Origin: Acinetobacter sp. C26M
GTDB lineage: Bacteria > Pseudomonadota > Gammaproteobacteria > Pseudomonadales > Moraxellaceae
Reading direction: 5' to 3'
Assembly (NCBI RefSeq): GCF_023702675.1
Contig: NZ_CP098478.1
Span: forward strand, 3,782,001 to 3,846,000
Length of the DNA: 64,000 nt
The notes under the pieces are model-generated. The model made no database searches, was not told the DNA's origin, and saw nothing but the letters and a program-made list of their open reading frames with translations. Shown in pieces: positions 35,244 to 45,484 of the stretch (its first letter is position 1; each line of letters starts with the position of its first letter). A program made the position numbers and the translations under genes.

Positions 35244-36395
35244 TTAAAAACCTTGTTTAATTGCCTGTACCAAACAATCCGCATTAATCTCTTGAATCGA
35301 CTTAGCGCCCGTCAAGGTCATCGCTACCCGCATTTCCTTCTCAATCAGATCCAGCAGATTCGATACCCCTTGCCCACCTGCTGCTGCCAAGGCATACACA
35401 AAAGCACGTCCCAATAACACCGTATCCGCACCTAGGGCTAACATACGAACCACATCCAGACCATTACGGATGCCTGAGTCTGCCAAAATCGCTAGATCAC
35501 CCTTCACCGCATCAGCAATCGCAGGCAAGGCACGCGCAGAAGACATCACCCCATCGAGCTGACGCCCACCATGATTGGATACCACGATGCCATCGGCACC
35601 AAAACGCACTGCATCTTTGGCATCTTCAGGATCCAGAATACCCTTAATCACCATCGGGCCATCCCAAAACTCACGAATCCACTCCAAATCTTTCCATGAA
35701 ATTGATGGATCGAAATTAGAGCCTAACCAGCCGATATAATCTTCAAGCCCTGTTGGTTTGCCTAAATATTTCGAGATATTGCCCAAGTCATGCGGACGCC
35801 CACACATCCCAACATTCCATGCCCAATGTGGATGCAACATCGATTGCAGATAACGACGCATCGCTGCATTTGGTCCACTCATGCCTGAATGTGCATCACG
35901 ATAACGTGCACCTGGTACAGGCATATCCACAGTAAATACCAATGTCGAACAACCTGCCGCCTTGGCACGTTCCAAGGCATTGCGCATAAAACCACGATCA
36001 CGCAACACATACAACTGAAACCACATTGGACGTTGAATTGCAGGTGCTACTTCCTCAATCGGACAGACAGAAACCGTCGATAAGGTAAATGGAATGCCCT
36101 TTTGATCTGCTGCCACTGCGGCTTGCACCTCACCACGACGTGCATACATACCGGTTAAACCCACAGGTGCCAAAGCCACTGGCATCGACAAAGTTTCGTT
36201 AAACAGCTTGGTTTCCAGACTCAATGCCGACATGTCATTCAGCACCCGTTGGCGCAAGGCAATTTCAGAAAGGTCTTGCACATTGCGCTTTAAGGTATGT
36301 TCCGAATACGCTCCACCATCAATATAGTGAAATAAAAAGGGCGGTAAACGACGTTGTGCCGCAGCACGATAATCATTGCCAGAAGAAATAATCAT
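35244..36395 (-). CDS. lldD: L-lactate dehydrogenase (quinone, FMN)
   Basis: The 383-residue protein is a FMN-dependent alpha-hydroxyacid dehydrogenase. It starts [29 protein letters not shown], and contains [64 protein letters not shown] with the catalytic His, and [29 protein letters not shown]. It oxidises L-lactate to pyruvate at the inner membrane. Its start overlaps the lldR stop by four bases (ATGA). Confidence 0.95.
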   Translation of the reverse strand: MIISSGNDYRAAAQRRLPPFLFHYIDGGAYSEHTLKRNVQDLSEIALRQRVLNDMSALSLETKLFNETLSMPVALAPVGLTGMYARRGEVQAAVAADQKGIPFTLSTVSVCPIEEVAPAIQRPMWFQLYVLRDRGFMRNALERAKAAGCSTLVFTVDMPVPGARYRDAHSGMSGPNAAMRRYLQSMLHPHWAWNVGMCGRPHDLGNISKYLGKPTGLEDYIGWLGSNFDPSISWKDLEWIREFWDGPMVIKGILDPEDAKDAVRFGADGIVVSNHGGRQLDGVMSSARALPAIADAVKGDLAILADSGIRNGLDVVRMLALGADTVLLGRAFVYALAAAGGQGVSNLLDLIEKEMRVAMTLTGAKSIQEINADCLVQAIKQGF

Positions 36396-37147
36396 TTTGA
36401 ATCAACTCTCGTTAAACGTGTTGCACGTTTCTGGCGAGCTTCATCTTCGCCCAGAGCACGTACATGATTAATCACAAATTCAATATGACCGCACACCGCT
36501 TGGCGTGCAGCCTCGGGATCTTTACGATCAATCGCATCCATCACCTGAAAATGCTGCTCACTGAGCAAGTCACCATTGACAGGATGGTTATAAACTTTGT
36601 TACGCCCGAGCAAGACGTTGTATTGCAGCAAGTCAAACAGACTGCGCATCATTTGGATCAACACAATATTGTGTGAGGCTTCAGCAATTGCTAAATGAAA
36701 TTCCGCATCCGCAACTGCTGCCTGAGCCGAATCTCCGGCATTTTGATGACGGCTAATCTCATCAAAATAATGATGGATTTTGGCACGATCTTCGGGGGTC
36801 GAACGCAATGCGGCATACCACGCAGTTCCGCCTTCCAGTAACAAACGCGCTTCCTGTACATCAAAACGGTACAACGGATCTTCTTCAATCAGGTTACTGA
36901 TCGGATTCACAATCAACTGTTGTGACCATTGCTCAGGTAACTGATGAATATAGGTGCCATCACCGCGACGGCTACTGAGCACGCCTTGACTTTTTAACTG
37001 CTGGATCGCTTCACGTAAAGAAGGACGAGACACCCCCAAACTAGTCGCAAGTTGACGCTCGGCTGGCAAACGATCACCTTTTTTCATCTGGCGCTGCTCA
37101 ATGAGTGCCTGTAACTTCATGACCACTTGATCGGAGATTCTCATCAC
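36392..37147 (-). CDS. lldR: GntR-family L-lactate regulator
   Basis: The 251-residue protein has a GntR helix-turn-helix ([45 protein letters not shown]) and a FadC/FCD-type ligand domain ([20 protein letters not shown] onward). It sits between lldP and lldD, as in lldPRD operons. E. coli LldR binds AATTGGT-N-ACCAATT-type operators, and two such sites flank the lldP promoter here. ATG at 37147 or 37144 may start translation. Confidence 0.92.
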   Translation of the reverse strand: MMRISDQVVMKLQALIEQRQMKKGDRLPAERQLATSLGVSRPSLREAIQQLKSQGVLSSRRGDGTYIHQLPEQWSQQLIVNPISNLIEEDPLYRFDVQEARLLLEGGTAWYAALRSTPEDRAKIHHYFDEISRHQNAGDSAQAAVADAEFHLAIAEASHNIVLIQMMRSLFDLLQYNVLLGRNKVYNHPVNGDLLSEQHFQVMDAIDRKDPEAARQAVCGHIEFVINHVRALGEDEARQKRATRLTRVDSK

Positions 37148-37163
37148 ATTTCCTTGATTAGAG

Positions 37164-38825
37164 TTATGGAATCATCCACGGCACCAGATAAGCCTGAACC
37201 GTGACGATGATGCCAACAAAGACTGTAAATATGATGCTATGTTTTACCGTGAAACGGAACAAGTCAGATTCTTTTCCAACCAAGCCCACTGCTGCACAGG
37301 CAATCGCGATCGATTGCGGGGAAATCATCTTGCCTGTCACACCACCACTGGTATTGGCTGCCACCAACAACACTTCTGGAATCCCAATTTGCTGTGCCGT
37401 AGTCGCTTGCAATGCCGAGAACAGTGCATTGGATGATGTATCTGAACCTGTTAGGAATACACCCAGCCAGCCCAAGAATGGCGAGAAGAAAGTAAACGCA
37501 TGACCCGTATGCGAGAGTGCCAGAGCCAAGGTTGCAGATAAACCTGAATAATTGGCAATAAAGGCAAAGGCCAATACCATTCCTATCGAATAAATCGGGG
37601 TTTTTAACTCATTTAATGTTTCAGCAAAGGTACTAACTGCGTCACGGGTTTTCATTTTCAGAAAAATGATGGTAATAATCGCGGCAATAAAAATGGCGGT
37701 TCCTGTCGCAGAGAACCAGTCAAATTTATAGATTGCTTCATAAGCGGTACTTTCAGACACAATCGGTGGCATTTTTTCCACCAACTTATGCAGATAAGGC
37801 ACTTCTATTTTAAAAATCCAGTCTGCCAACGCACCGTCTTTGGCAAAGAGTGCTTTAAACGGTTGAACACTCCAAATGGTCACCATAGCAGTCAAAATCA
37901 TAAACGGTGACCATGCTTTGGCAATCTGTGTAATGCTATAACGCTGTTGTGATGAGGCCGCATGGCTTGCTGCTTGTTCATCAGTCATTTCGAAACGGAA
38001 AATATGTTTAGGTTTCCAAACGCGGAACAGCAAAGTTAGACTAACGAGAGAAGCAATCGCAGCCGTAATATCAGGCAATTCTGGTCCCAAAAAGTTTGAC
38101 GTCAGATATTGTGCAATCGCAAAAGCACTACCACCGACCAGTACCGCTGGCCAAGTTTCTTTCACGCCACGCCAGCCATCCATGATCGCCATAATCCAGA
38201 ACAGCACTATGATGGTTAAAAATGGCAATTGGCGACCTACCATCTGACTGATTTCCATGGTATCGACACCCGACACCTGTCCTGCCACGATAATCGGAAT
38301 CCCCATCGCACCAAAAGCAACAGGTGCCGTATTTACAATCAGACAGAGGCCCGCAGCATAGAGTGGTTTAAAGCCCAATCCAACCAACAACGCTGCAGTA
38401 ATCGCAACAGGTGCACCAAAGCCAGCCGCACCTTCCAAAAAGGTACCGAAAGCAAAGCCGACCAATAACATCTGCAAACGCTGATCTTCGGTAATCGATA
38501 GAATACTGGAGCGAATCACATCAAACTGCCCCGTTTTTACCGAAATTTTATACAGAAAAACCGCCCCGATAATAATCCACGAGATTGGCCATAAACCGTA
38601 AATAAAACCATAAACAACAGAAGCAAATGCCATTTCAATAGGCATTTGATAGAAGAATAAAGCAATCAACATGGCAATAATCACGGTACAGGTTCCCGCG
38701 ACACTGCCCTTCATACGAAAGACCGCCAACGCCAAAAAGAAGAAAATAATTGGGATCAACGCGACTGCACTAGATAGCCAGATATTATTTAAAGGGTCAT
38801 ATAGTTGTTGCCACACATTTAGCAT
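37164..38825 (-). CDS. lldP: L-lactate permease
   Basis: The 553-residue protein has about fourteen hydrophobic helices and starts [20 protein letters not shown]. The LctP family blocks [30 protein letters not shown] and [17 protein letters not shown] are both present. It imports L-lactate (also glycolate) with protons. The ATG at 38825 is preferred because the AAGGAG ribosome site is 6 bases away, while the ATG at 38831 touches it. Downstream lldR begins 16 bp later. In Acinetobacter this gene marks the right border of the K locus. Confidence 0.95.
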   Translation of the reverse strand: MLNVWQQLYDPLNNIWLSSAVALIPIIFFFLALAVFRMKGSVAGTCTVIIAMLIALFFYQMPIEMAFASVVYGFIYGLWPISWIIIGAVFLYKISVKTGQFDVIRSSILSITEDQRLQMLLVGFAFGTFLEGAAGFGAPVAITAALLVGLGFKPLYAAGLCLIVNTAPVAFGAMGIPIIVAGQVSGVDTMEISQMVGRQLPFLTIIVLFWIMAIMDGWRGVKETWPAVLVGGSAFAIAQYLTSNFLGPELPDITAAIASLVSLTLLFRVWKPKHIFRFEMTDEQAASHAASSQQRYSITQIAKAWSPFMILTAMVTIWSVQPFKALFAKDGALADWIFKIEVPYLHKLVEKMPPIVSESTAYEAIYKFDWFSATGTAIFIAAIITIIFLKMKTRDAVSTFAETLNELKTPIYSIGMVLAFAFIANYSGLSATLALALSHTGHAFTFFSPFLGWLGVFLTGSDTSSNALFSALQATTAQQIGIPEVLLVAANTSGGVTGKMISPQSIAIACAAVGLVGKESDLFRFTVKHSIIFTVFVGIIVTVQAYLVPWMIP

Positions 38826-38888
38826 TCTCATCTCCTTGAAATGCTGGGCGTCATTTTGTTTTTACTTCGATATTTAACGAATCTTCTC

Positions 38889-38909
38889 AATATTGGTATG
38901 ACCAATATT
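38889..38909. promoter_or_regulatory. LldR operator O1
   Basis: A near-perfect palindrome with core TTGGT-ATG-ACCAA and AATA/TATT flanks lies 64 bp before the lldP start. It closely matches the E. coli LldR operator. Confidence 0.75.
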
Positions 38910-38949
38910 GAATAAATAAGCAAAACACACTCATTTGCAATGTTTATGC

Positions 38950-38978
38950 ATCTTAATTACATGAATTAAAAGGATCAA
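38950..38978 (-). promoter_or_regulatory. Probable lldP promoter
   Basis: On the minus strand TTGATC (38973-38978) and TAAGAT (38950-38955) are spaced by 17 bp. The promoter lies between the two LldR operators. Confidence 0.5.
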
Positions 38979-38997
38979 CCCTATTCACATGGTGATA

Positions 38998-39012
38998 ATT
39001 GGTATGACCAAT
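38998..39012. promoter_or_regulatory. LldR operator O2
   Basis: ATTGGTATGACCAAT repeats the O1 core exactly, 106 bp upstream of it (about ten helical turns). Two operators flanking the promoter match the repression-loop arrangement known for E. coli lldPRD. Confidence 0.75.
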
Positions 39013-39214
39013 AATAATTAAAATAAATCAATCCTTTTGCTCTGCTCTAGTTATTCCACATTCGACTAAAGTCTTATAAAAGGTTTGTCTTTACGGCAAC
39101 CCTGCGAAGTTGAACTCAACTGGAACACTGGATAAAGAACTATAAATATGACTTCTTGGTGATATCTGTATAATGTGTTCACAACTCAAATCACATCCCT
39201 ATGAATTGAATAAT

Positions 39215-40585
39215 ATGACTCAACTGACTTGTTTTAAAGCCTATGATATTCGTGGCAAACTCGGCACAGAACTGAATGAAGAGATTGCTTATAACATTGG
39301 TCGTGCCTATGGACAGATCTATCAACCCAAAACCGTGGTGATCGGTTGTGATATCCGTTTAAGTAGCGAGGGCTTAAAACAGGCAACTATTCGTGGTTTG
39401 AATGATGCAGGCATCAATGTGCTTGATTTAGGTATGACAGGCACAGAAGAAGTGTATTTCGCAGCCTTCCATTTAGATGTGCAAGGCGGTATTGAAGTGA
39501 CTGCCAGCCACAACCCAATGGATTACAACGGCATGAAATTGGTGCGTGAGAATGCACGCCCTATCAGTGCGGAAACAGGCTTAAAAGAAATTCAAGCACT
39601 AGCAGAATCAGGGCAATTCACTGAGGTTGTGAATAAAGGCACCACGCAAAACTACAATATTTTACCTGAGTTCATCGAGCATCTGCTCACCTATATTGAT
39701 CCGCAAAAAATTAAACCACTTAAACTAGTGGTCAATGCAGGGAACGGCGCAGCAGGCCATGTGATTGATGCCATCGAACAAAAATTCCAGCAACTCAACA
39801 TTCCAGTGGAATTTATTAAAATTCATCATGAAGCTGATGGCAACTTCCCAAATGGTATTCCTAACCCAATTTTAATTGAAAACCGTGACAGTACCCGTGA
39901 TGCAGTACTGCAATATCAAGCAGATATGGGGATTGCTTGGGATGGCGACTTTGACCGTTGTTTCCTGTTCGATGAAAAAGGGCAATTTATCGAAGGCTAT
40001 TACATCGTTGGTTTATTGGCACAGGCCTTCCTGATCAAACAATCAGGCGAGAAAATCGTGCATGATCCACGTCTGGTCTGGAATACCTTTGACATTGTCG
40101 ATCAATACCAAGGCGTTGCGGTACAGTCAAAATCTGGACATGCCTTCATTAAAGATGTGATGCGTGAACACAATGCTGTGTATGGCGGGGAAATGAGCGC
40201 ACATCACTATTTCCGTGATTTTGCTTATTGTGACAGCGGTATGATTCCGTGGTTACTCACCATTGCACTACTTTCAGAAACAGGACAATCGCTTTCAACA
40301 CTGGTTGAAAATATGATTGCCAAATTCCCATGCAGTGGCGAGATCAACTTTAAAGTGGCGGATACACAAGCCACAGTACAAAAAATCTTTGATCACTATG
40401 CCGATCAGAATCCTCAGGTAGACCGTACCGATGGCGTGAGTCTTGATTTTGGTGCATGGCGCTTAAACGTCCGTGCTTCCAATACTGAGCCATTATTACG
40501 TTTAAATATTGAAAGCCGTACAGACCAAAATCCGCAACCGATGCAGCATTATGTAGATGAATTAACGGCTTTAATTCAGAGTTAA
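39215..40585 (+). CDS. pgm: Phosphoglucomutase/phosphomannomutase
   Basis: From the ATG at 39215 ([23 protein letters not shown]) the protein is 456 residues. The phosphoserine loop is in [20 protein letters not shown], the metal loop is [12 protein letters not shown], the sugar-binding loop is [12 protein letters not shown], and the phosphate-binding loop is [12 protein letters not shown]. It interconverts hexose 6- and 1-phosphates, feeding GalU (UDP-Glc) and other capsule precursors. It is the only K-locus gene on the plus strand and is a standard right-end gene of Acinetobacter K loci. An in-frame ATG at 39173 is less likely. Confidence 0.94.
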   Translation: MTQLTCFKAYDIRGKLGTELNEEIAYNIGRAYGQIYQPKTVVIGCDIRLSSEGLKQATIRGLNDAGINVLDLGMTGTEEVYFAAFHLDVQGGIEVTASHNPMDYNGMKLVRENARPISAETGLKEIQALAESGQFTEVVNKGTTQNYNILPEFIEHLLTYIDPQKIKPLKLVVNAGNGAAGHVIDAIEQKFQQLNIPVEFIKIHHEADGNFPNGIPNPILIENRDSTRDAVLQYQADMGIAWDGDFDRCFLFDEKGQFIEGYYIVGLLAQAFLIKQSGEKIVHDPRLVWNTFDIVDQYQGVAVQSKSGHAFIKDVMREHNAVYGGEMSAHHYFRDFAYCDSGMIPWLLTIALLSETGQSLSTLVENMIAKFPCSGEINFKVADTQATVQKIFDHYADQNPQVDRTDGVSLDFGAWRLNVRASNTEPLLRLNIESRTDQNPQPMQHYVDELTALIQS

Positions 40586-40593
40586 GTTATTCC

Positions 40594-40626
40594 AAATAAA
40601 AAGGAGCATATCGCTCCTTTTTATTT
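40594..40626. terminator. Bidirectional terminator between pgm and gne1
   Basis: AAATAAAAAGGAGC, loop ATATC, GCTCCTTTTTATTT is a perfect palindrome of 14 bp per arm. It terminates pgm on the plus strand and the long capsule transcript on the minus strand. Confidence 0.93.
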
Positions 40627-40635
40627 GCTTGGTAT

Positions 40636-41652
40636 TTAGTTAAAGCCGTTTGGATTCTGCTTCTGCCAGTTCCAACTGTCGGCCAACATATCTTCCAGAG
40701 TATATTGAGGTTGCCAACCGAGTTCATCCTTAGCTCGCGAAGCATCCGCATAAAATGCTGCCAAATCTCCAGCTCTCCGCTCAGCAAATTCAGTCAAAAT
40801 CTGAACCTCATTCACTTTTTCAAAAGTTTCTTTGATTTGCAGAACTGAAATTGGAGTTCCTGTACCAATATTCCAAGCTCGACACCCTTGATTGTTTAAA
40901 CGATTGGTAACCGCCAGAACATGGGCTTTAGCCAAATCAACAACATGAATAAAGTCCCGTTCGCAGGTACCATCTTTGGTTGGGTAGTCATTGCCAAAAA
41001 TCGAAAGTTTTTCACGTCGCCCTACAGCCACCTGAGTGACATAAGGCATTAAATTATTAGGAATCCCTTGAGGGTCTTCCCCAATCTGTCCGCTTTTATG
41101 TGCACCGACTGGATTAAAATAACGTAATAAAGCAATCGACCATTTTGAATCTGCTAATGCTATTTTTTGCAGCATCTGCTCAATAATTAATTTGGTATAG
41201 CCATAATTATTATTGGGTAAACTTAATGGCATCTCTTCTTGATAAGGAGATGGATTCAACTCCCCATACACAGTAGCAGAGGAGCTAAAAGCCAAGGTAA
41301 ATACACCAGCTTTCTCCATTGACTTGAACAATTGAACACTGCCAGCAATGTTATGATCAAAATATGCCAAAGGAATTTGCTGACTTTCCCCAACTGCTTT
41401 TAAACCTGCGAAATGTATTACTGCATCAATCTGATGATCTTTAAAGACTTGGTCTAGCTCAACTTGGTTACGGATATCCCCTTGCACAAAGATTAGCGAT
41501 TTATTTGCCAGCTTCTGTACTCGACGTAAAGCTTCTTCCGAGCTGTTTGAGAGGTTATCAAATACAATCACCTCATGGTCTGCACTGAGTAACTCTAAAC
41601 AAGTATGCGAGCCAATATAACCCGCGCCACCTGTGACTAAAATCTTAGCCAT
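40636..41652 (-). CDS. gne1: UDP-glucose/UDP-GlcNAc 4-epimerase
   Basis: The 338-residue SDR protein begins with [17 protein letters not shown] and has the catalytic SSSATVYG (Ser/Thr) and [10 protein letters not shown] (Tyr and Lys) signature near residues 122-155, then [13 protein letters not shown]. It interconverts UDP-Glc and UDP-Gal and/or UDP-GlcNAc and UDP-GalNAc. It overlaps the gpi end by 8 bases. It is a constant right-end gene of the K locus, so it need not contribute to the repeat unit. Confidence 0.93.
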   Translation of the reverse strand: MAKILVTGGAGYIGSHTCLELLSADHEVIVFDNLSNSSEEALRRVQKLANKSLIFVQGDIRNQVELDQVFKDHQIDAVIHFAGLKAVGESQQIPLAYFDHNIAGSVQLFKSMEKAGVFTLAFSSSATVYGELNPSPYQEEMPLSLPNNNYGYTKLIIEQMLQKIALADSKWSIALLRYFNPVGAHKSGQIGEDPQGIPNNLMPYVTQVAVGRREKLSIFGNDYPTKDGTCERDFIHVVDLAKAHVLAVTNRLNNQGCRAWNIGTGTPISVLQIKETFEKVNEVQILTEFAERRAGDLAAFYADASRAKDELGWQPQYTLEDMLADSWNWQKQNPNGFN

Positions 41653-43321
41653 CTATTTTTCCTAACAATATTTTCAATAAACCTTGCGTTGATGTATCAA
41701 AACTAGATAGATCATCTTGCTCACGGTTTAAAATCGGTAATAGCTGATTGGCAATTTCCTTACCTTTTTCTACCCCCCATTGATCAAAGGGGTTGATATT
41801 CCACAACACGGATTGCACAAATACTTTATGTTCATACATCGCAATCAGCATCCCTAAACTATAAGGATTCAGTTCTTTGAGTAAAATGGTGGAACTTGGT
41901 TGATTACCTTCATATTGTTTATAGGCAGGCAAGTCCTCTAATTCATCTGATGCCAAAGCTTGATTACCAAAAGCCAATAAGCGTGACTGTGCCAAACAAT
42001 TCGATAAGGCCAGATGATGCTGCTCGATCAAGGCTTCTGCACTTTCAGCATAAGTAAATTGATTGGCATTATAACGTTTCACAGGTGCAATAAAATCACA
42101 GCTCACCGAATGTGTCCCTTGGTGCAGCAGTTGATAAAATGCATGCTGCGCATTGGGCCCCACTTCGCCCCAGACAATTGGACATGTTGCTGACTTTACT
42201 TTTTCACCATTACGCTGAATTGATTTACCATTGGACTCCATTTCGAGCTGCTGCAAATAAGCCGCGAAATATTTGAGTCGTCCGTCATAAGGCAATACCG
42301 CATGGGTCTGGATATCCAGAAAGTTATTGTTCCACGCGCCTAATAAACCCATTAATACAGGAATATTCTGCTGAAAAGGTGCTGTTTGGAAATGTTGGTC
42401 AATGGCATAAGCACCTGCTAATAACTGCTTAAAACCCTCTACGCCAATGGTTAGTGCGATCGGTAAGCCGATACATGACCAAAGTGAATAACGTCCACCC
42501 ACCCAGTCCCACAGCAACAGCTGCTTATCCGGTGCGATCCCCCACTCTGTCATTTTTTCGGGTTTAGTCGAGACCCCAATAAAATGATTTTTTAGAATTT
42601 CAGCATTTGTACCCAAGGCCTTTTCCAACCATTGGCGCACAGTTTGCGCATTTGAAAGCGTATCAATTGTGCCAAATGACTTGGAGGAAATAATAAATAA
42701 AGTCGTTTCAGGTCGAAGCTGATGCAGCAATTCAGACAGTTGACTGCCATCCATAGTCGAAACGAAATGCACATCTAAAGGTTTTGCCGTGGCAACCTTA
42801 AAATCAGACAAAGCATGGGTAACCATAACTGGTCCCAAATCAGATCCACCAACCCCGATGTTGACCACATCTTGAATGACTTCACCCGTTGCACCACGGT
42901 ATTGACCAGCATGAATTTTATCAACCAAGGTATACATGCGTTCAAGCTGTTGATGCACAGCTTGATTAATCTCAGTAAAATTTGAATGAGATTGAGGCAG
43001 ACGTAATGCCCAATGCATCGCGGCCCGATGTTCGGTATAATTAATCTGCTCAGAAGAAAATAATGTTTTGATCCATTGTTTTAAATCTTGTGCCTGAGCC
43101 AAGTCGACCAAACTATTTAAAATATTCTGATCAAGGCGATGCTTACTAAAATCTAAAACAATTTGGTCACATTCAACCGAAAAATGTTTAAAGCGTGTAG
43201 GATCAGCCGCAAATAATTCTTTGAGGTGGATATCTTTAATTTGCTTTTGCAAAGATGATAACTGCTCAAGCACTGACGCTGGCTCCTTAACAGTAAAGGG
43301 CTGAATCTGTTTTATCATCAT
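41645..43321 (-). CDS. gpi: Glucose-6-phosphate isomerase
   Basis: The 558-residue product has the PGI signatures [46 protein letters not shown] and [23 protein letters not shown], and ends with [14 protein letters not shown]. It interconverts glucose 6-phosphate and fructose 6-phosphate. The start ATG overlaps the ugd stop by one base (TAATG). Confidence 0.96.
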   Translation of the reverse strand: MMIKQIQPFTVKEPASVLEQLSSLQKQIKDIHLKELFAADPTRFKHFSVECDQIVLDFSKHRLDQNILNSLVDLAQAQDLKQWIKTLFSSEQINYTEHRAAMHWALRLPQSHSNFTEINQAVHQQLERMYTLVDKIHAGQYRGATGEVIQDVVNIGVGGSDLGPVMVTHALSDFKVATAKPLDVHFVSTMDGSQLSELLHQLRPETTLFIISSKSFGTIDTLSNAQTVRQWLEKALGTNAEILKNHFIGVSTKPEKMTEWGIAPDKQLLLWDWVGGRYSLWSCIGLPIALTIGVEGFKQLLAGAYAIDQHFQTAPFQQNIPVLMGLLGAWNNNFLDIQTHAVLPYDGRLKYFAAYLQQLEMESNGKSIQRNGEKVKSATCPIVWGEVGPNAQHAFYQLLHQGTHSVSCDFIAPVKRYNANQFTYAESAEALIEQHHLALSNCLAQSRLLAFGNQALASDELEDLPAYKQYEGNQPSSTILLKELNPYSLGMLIAMYEHKVFVQSVLWNINPFDQWGVEKGKEIANQLLPILNREQDDLSSFDTSTQGLLKILLGKIDG

Positions 43322-44580
43322 TAACGCCCCACTCCCATATATGCAAAGCCTTGTAATTTTACATAGTCTGGATCATAAATATTGCGACCATCCAAAATTA
43401 AAGGATGCGCCATAAGCTGTTCAAGCTGTTTGAACTCTGGGCTCCAATATTGTTTCCATGCAGTTAATACACATAGCCCATGCACATTTTTCACTGCATC
43501 ATACTGATCTTGATAAAGGATCAGATCATCACGTTGCCCATACATCTGTTTAATTTCATCCAGAGCTTGTGGATCATGTAGATGAACAGTTACGCCTTGT
43601 GCCCAAAGTGCTGCAAGCATTTGATGAATAGGTGATTGCTGAATGCTTGAGGTATTCTCTTTAAAAGAGGCCCCCCAGATCGCTATTGATTTACCCTGTA
43701 AATCCCCATGATAGTAATTCCAGAACTTGCGGAATAGGATTTCTTTTTGTTGCTCATTGATATCCCAAACTTGAGCAAGTAACTGGCTTTTCACTCCAGT
43801 ATTTGCAACTGTGTTTGATAAAGTCAGGATATCATGAGAAAAATTTTCACCGCCAAAACCTGCACCTGGCGCCAAATAAGCTGAGCCGATACGACTATCT
43901 GCAGCCATACCCTGTCGGACTGAAGCAATATCAATTCCAAGTTTTTCTGCCACAACGGCTAAATCATTAATGTAACTAATCCGTGTCGCTAACATGCCAG
44001 AGATGCTGAGTTTGGTAAACTCAGCATCTAAAATCGGCATAAACAAATATTGGTGTTCCAAAGGAAAAAATGGTCGCAGCAATTCTTTCACTTTGCTTTG
44101 AACTGTAACTTGAGTGCATCCCACAATCAGTTGCTTAGCTTGAGTCAGACTATGTAAAGCATTCCCCTCCTGGATCGTATCTGGTAAATAGACCCAATCG
44201 TCCTCAGACAGGATTTGCTTAAAGTGCTCAGTGCCTTGCAAACCAAAAGTTGATGCATTGATCATCAGCTTAGGATGAATGATTGGACGTAGTTTCAACA
44301 ACTGTAATAATTGAAAAACTTGTTGTTCTTGTGTTTGGTTAAAGCTAAATAAGTAAGCATCAATATCTAAAGGGATTCCCTCTAAATCTCGATAATTTAG
44401 AAAACCACTATTACACTGTTTCTCCAATAAACGACTGACATTTTCATCATGAAATACATATTGCTGATCATCAGCGTTATCATCAATATGTGAACACCAA
44501 TAAACAAAGTGTCCAGATTCAGACAATAATGCAGACATCACGCCTGCATATAAAGTATTACCAAAGATTGCAACTTTCAT
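43321..44580 (-). CDS. ugd: UDP-glucose 6-dehydrogenase (non-canonical active site)
   Basis: The 419-residue protein lies in the constant galU-ugd-gpi block and has the nucleotide-sugar dehydrogenase layout, with [23 protein letters not shown] in the middle (Lys190) and [13 protein letters not shown] at about 239-251. In canonical enzymes this loop is GFGGxCFxKD with a catalytic Cys; here position 246 is Asn and no Cys replaces it. The N-terminus is [11 protein letters not shown] instead of GxGYVG. By contrast, Gna at 60762 keeps GGHC. It should make UDP-GlcA if active. I believe these changes are typical of Acinetobacter Ugd, but cannot check. Confidence 0.8.
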   Translation of the reverse strand: MKVAIFGNTLYAGVMSALLSESGHFVYWCSHIDDNADDQQYVFHDENVSRLLEKQCNSGFLNYRDLEGIPLDIDAYLFSFNQTQEQQVFQLLQLLKLRPIIHPKLMINASTFGLQGTEHFKQILSEDDWVYLPDTIQEGNALHSLTQAKQLIVGCTQVTVQSKVKELLRPFFPLEHQYLFMPILDAEFTKLSISGMLATRISYINDLAVVAEKLGIDIASVRQGMAADSRIGSAYLAPGAGFGGENFSHDILTLSNTVANTGVKSQLLAQVWDINEQQKEILFRKFWNYYHGDLQGKSIAIWGASFKENTSSIQQSPIHQMLAALWAQGVTVHLHDPQALDEIKQMYGQRDDLILYQDQYDAVKNVHGLCVLTAWKQYWSPEFKQLEQLMAHPLILDGRNIYDPDYVKLQGFAYMGVGR

Positions 44581-44596
44581 AACTACATGCCCTGAA

Positions 44597-45472
44597 CTAG
44601 AGGGCCAATTCTTGGATTAAGCCCTTAAAATCTGCGCCCAATTTTGGATGCTCAATACCATAGTGCAATACAGCTTTTAAATAGCCCAATTTACTGCCAC
44701 AGTCAAAAGTTTGCCCTTTCATTCGATAGGCTTCAACAGCTTCCGATTGTTGTAATGCTGCGATGGCATCAGTGAGCTGAATTTCATTCCCTGCACCGCG
44801 TGGCGTATTTTCTAAAAGCGCCATAATTTGAGCGGGTAGAATATAACGCCCGACAACCGAAAGATTTGAGGGTGCTGTACCCACGGCAGGTTTTTCAACA
44901 ATACCCTGCATCTTGATACTTTCGCCCTCATTCGGCGCAACTGCAACATCAACAATACCATATTGATCAACGAGATTGTCAGGCACCGCTTCAACCATAA
45001 TTTGCGCAGCTTGTGACTGTTCAAAACGCTGAATCATGAGTGACAAATCATTGTCATTAGTTTGGTTCTTGACCAAGACATCGGGTAATAACACAGCAAA
45101 AGCCTCATCCCCCACAATATCTTTCGCACATAGTACCGCATGACCTAATCCAAGTGGTTGCGGCTGACGGACACTCACAACACTGACATGCTTGGGTAAA
45201 ATATCGGTAATTTCTTTCAGTAGGTCAAATTTCTTTTTTTGCTCTAAAGTGGTTTCCAACTCGAAGTTGCGATCAAAGTAGTTTTCAATCGACGCCTTAG
45301 ATGAATGTGTCACCAGAATAATTTGTTCTATGCCCGCTTCAACAGCTTCTCGCACAACATATTCAATCGCTGGGCGATCTACAACAGTCACCATCTCTTT
45401 CGGAATAGATTTACTTGCTGGTAAGAATCGTGTACCCAAACCTGCGACTGGTAAAATTGCTTTTTTGATCAT
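44597..45472 (-). CDS. galU: UTP-glucose-1-phosphate uridylyltransferase
   Basis: The 291-residue product starts with KKAILPVAGLGTRFLPASKSIPKEMVTVVDRP, the nucleotidyltransferase signature, followed by IILVTHSSKASIENYFDRNFELE and GLGHAVLCAKDIVGDEAFAVLLPDV. It makes UDP-glucose from UTP and glucose 1-phosphate supplied by Pgm. It begins 12 bp after the gdr gene and 16 bp before ugd, all in one transcript. Confidence 0.95.
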   Translation of the reverse strand: MIKKAILPVAGLGTRFLPASKSIPKEMVTVVDRPAIEYVVREAVEAGIEQIILVTHSSKASIENYFDRNFELETTLEQKKKFDLLKEITDILPKHVSVVSVRQPQPLGLGHAVLCAKDIVGDEAFAVLLPDVLVKNQTNDNDLSLMIQRFEQSQAAQIMVEAVPDNLVDQYGIVDVAVAPNEGESIKMQGIVEKPAVGTAPSNLSVVGRYILPAQIMALLENTPRGAGNEIQLTDAIAALQQSEAVEAYRMKGQTFDCGSKLGYLKAVLHYGIEHPKLGADFKGLIQELAL

Positions 45473-45484
45473 TTCTTTCTCAGA

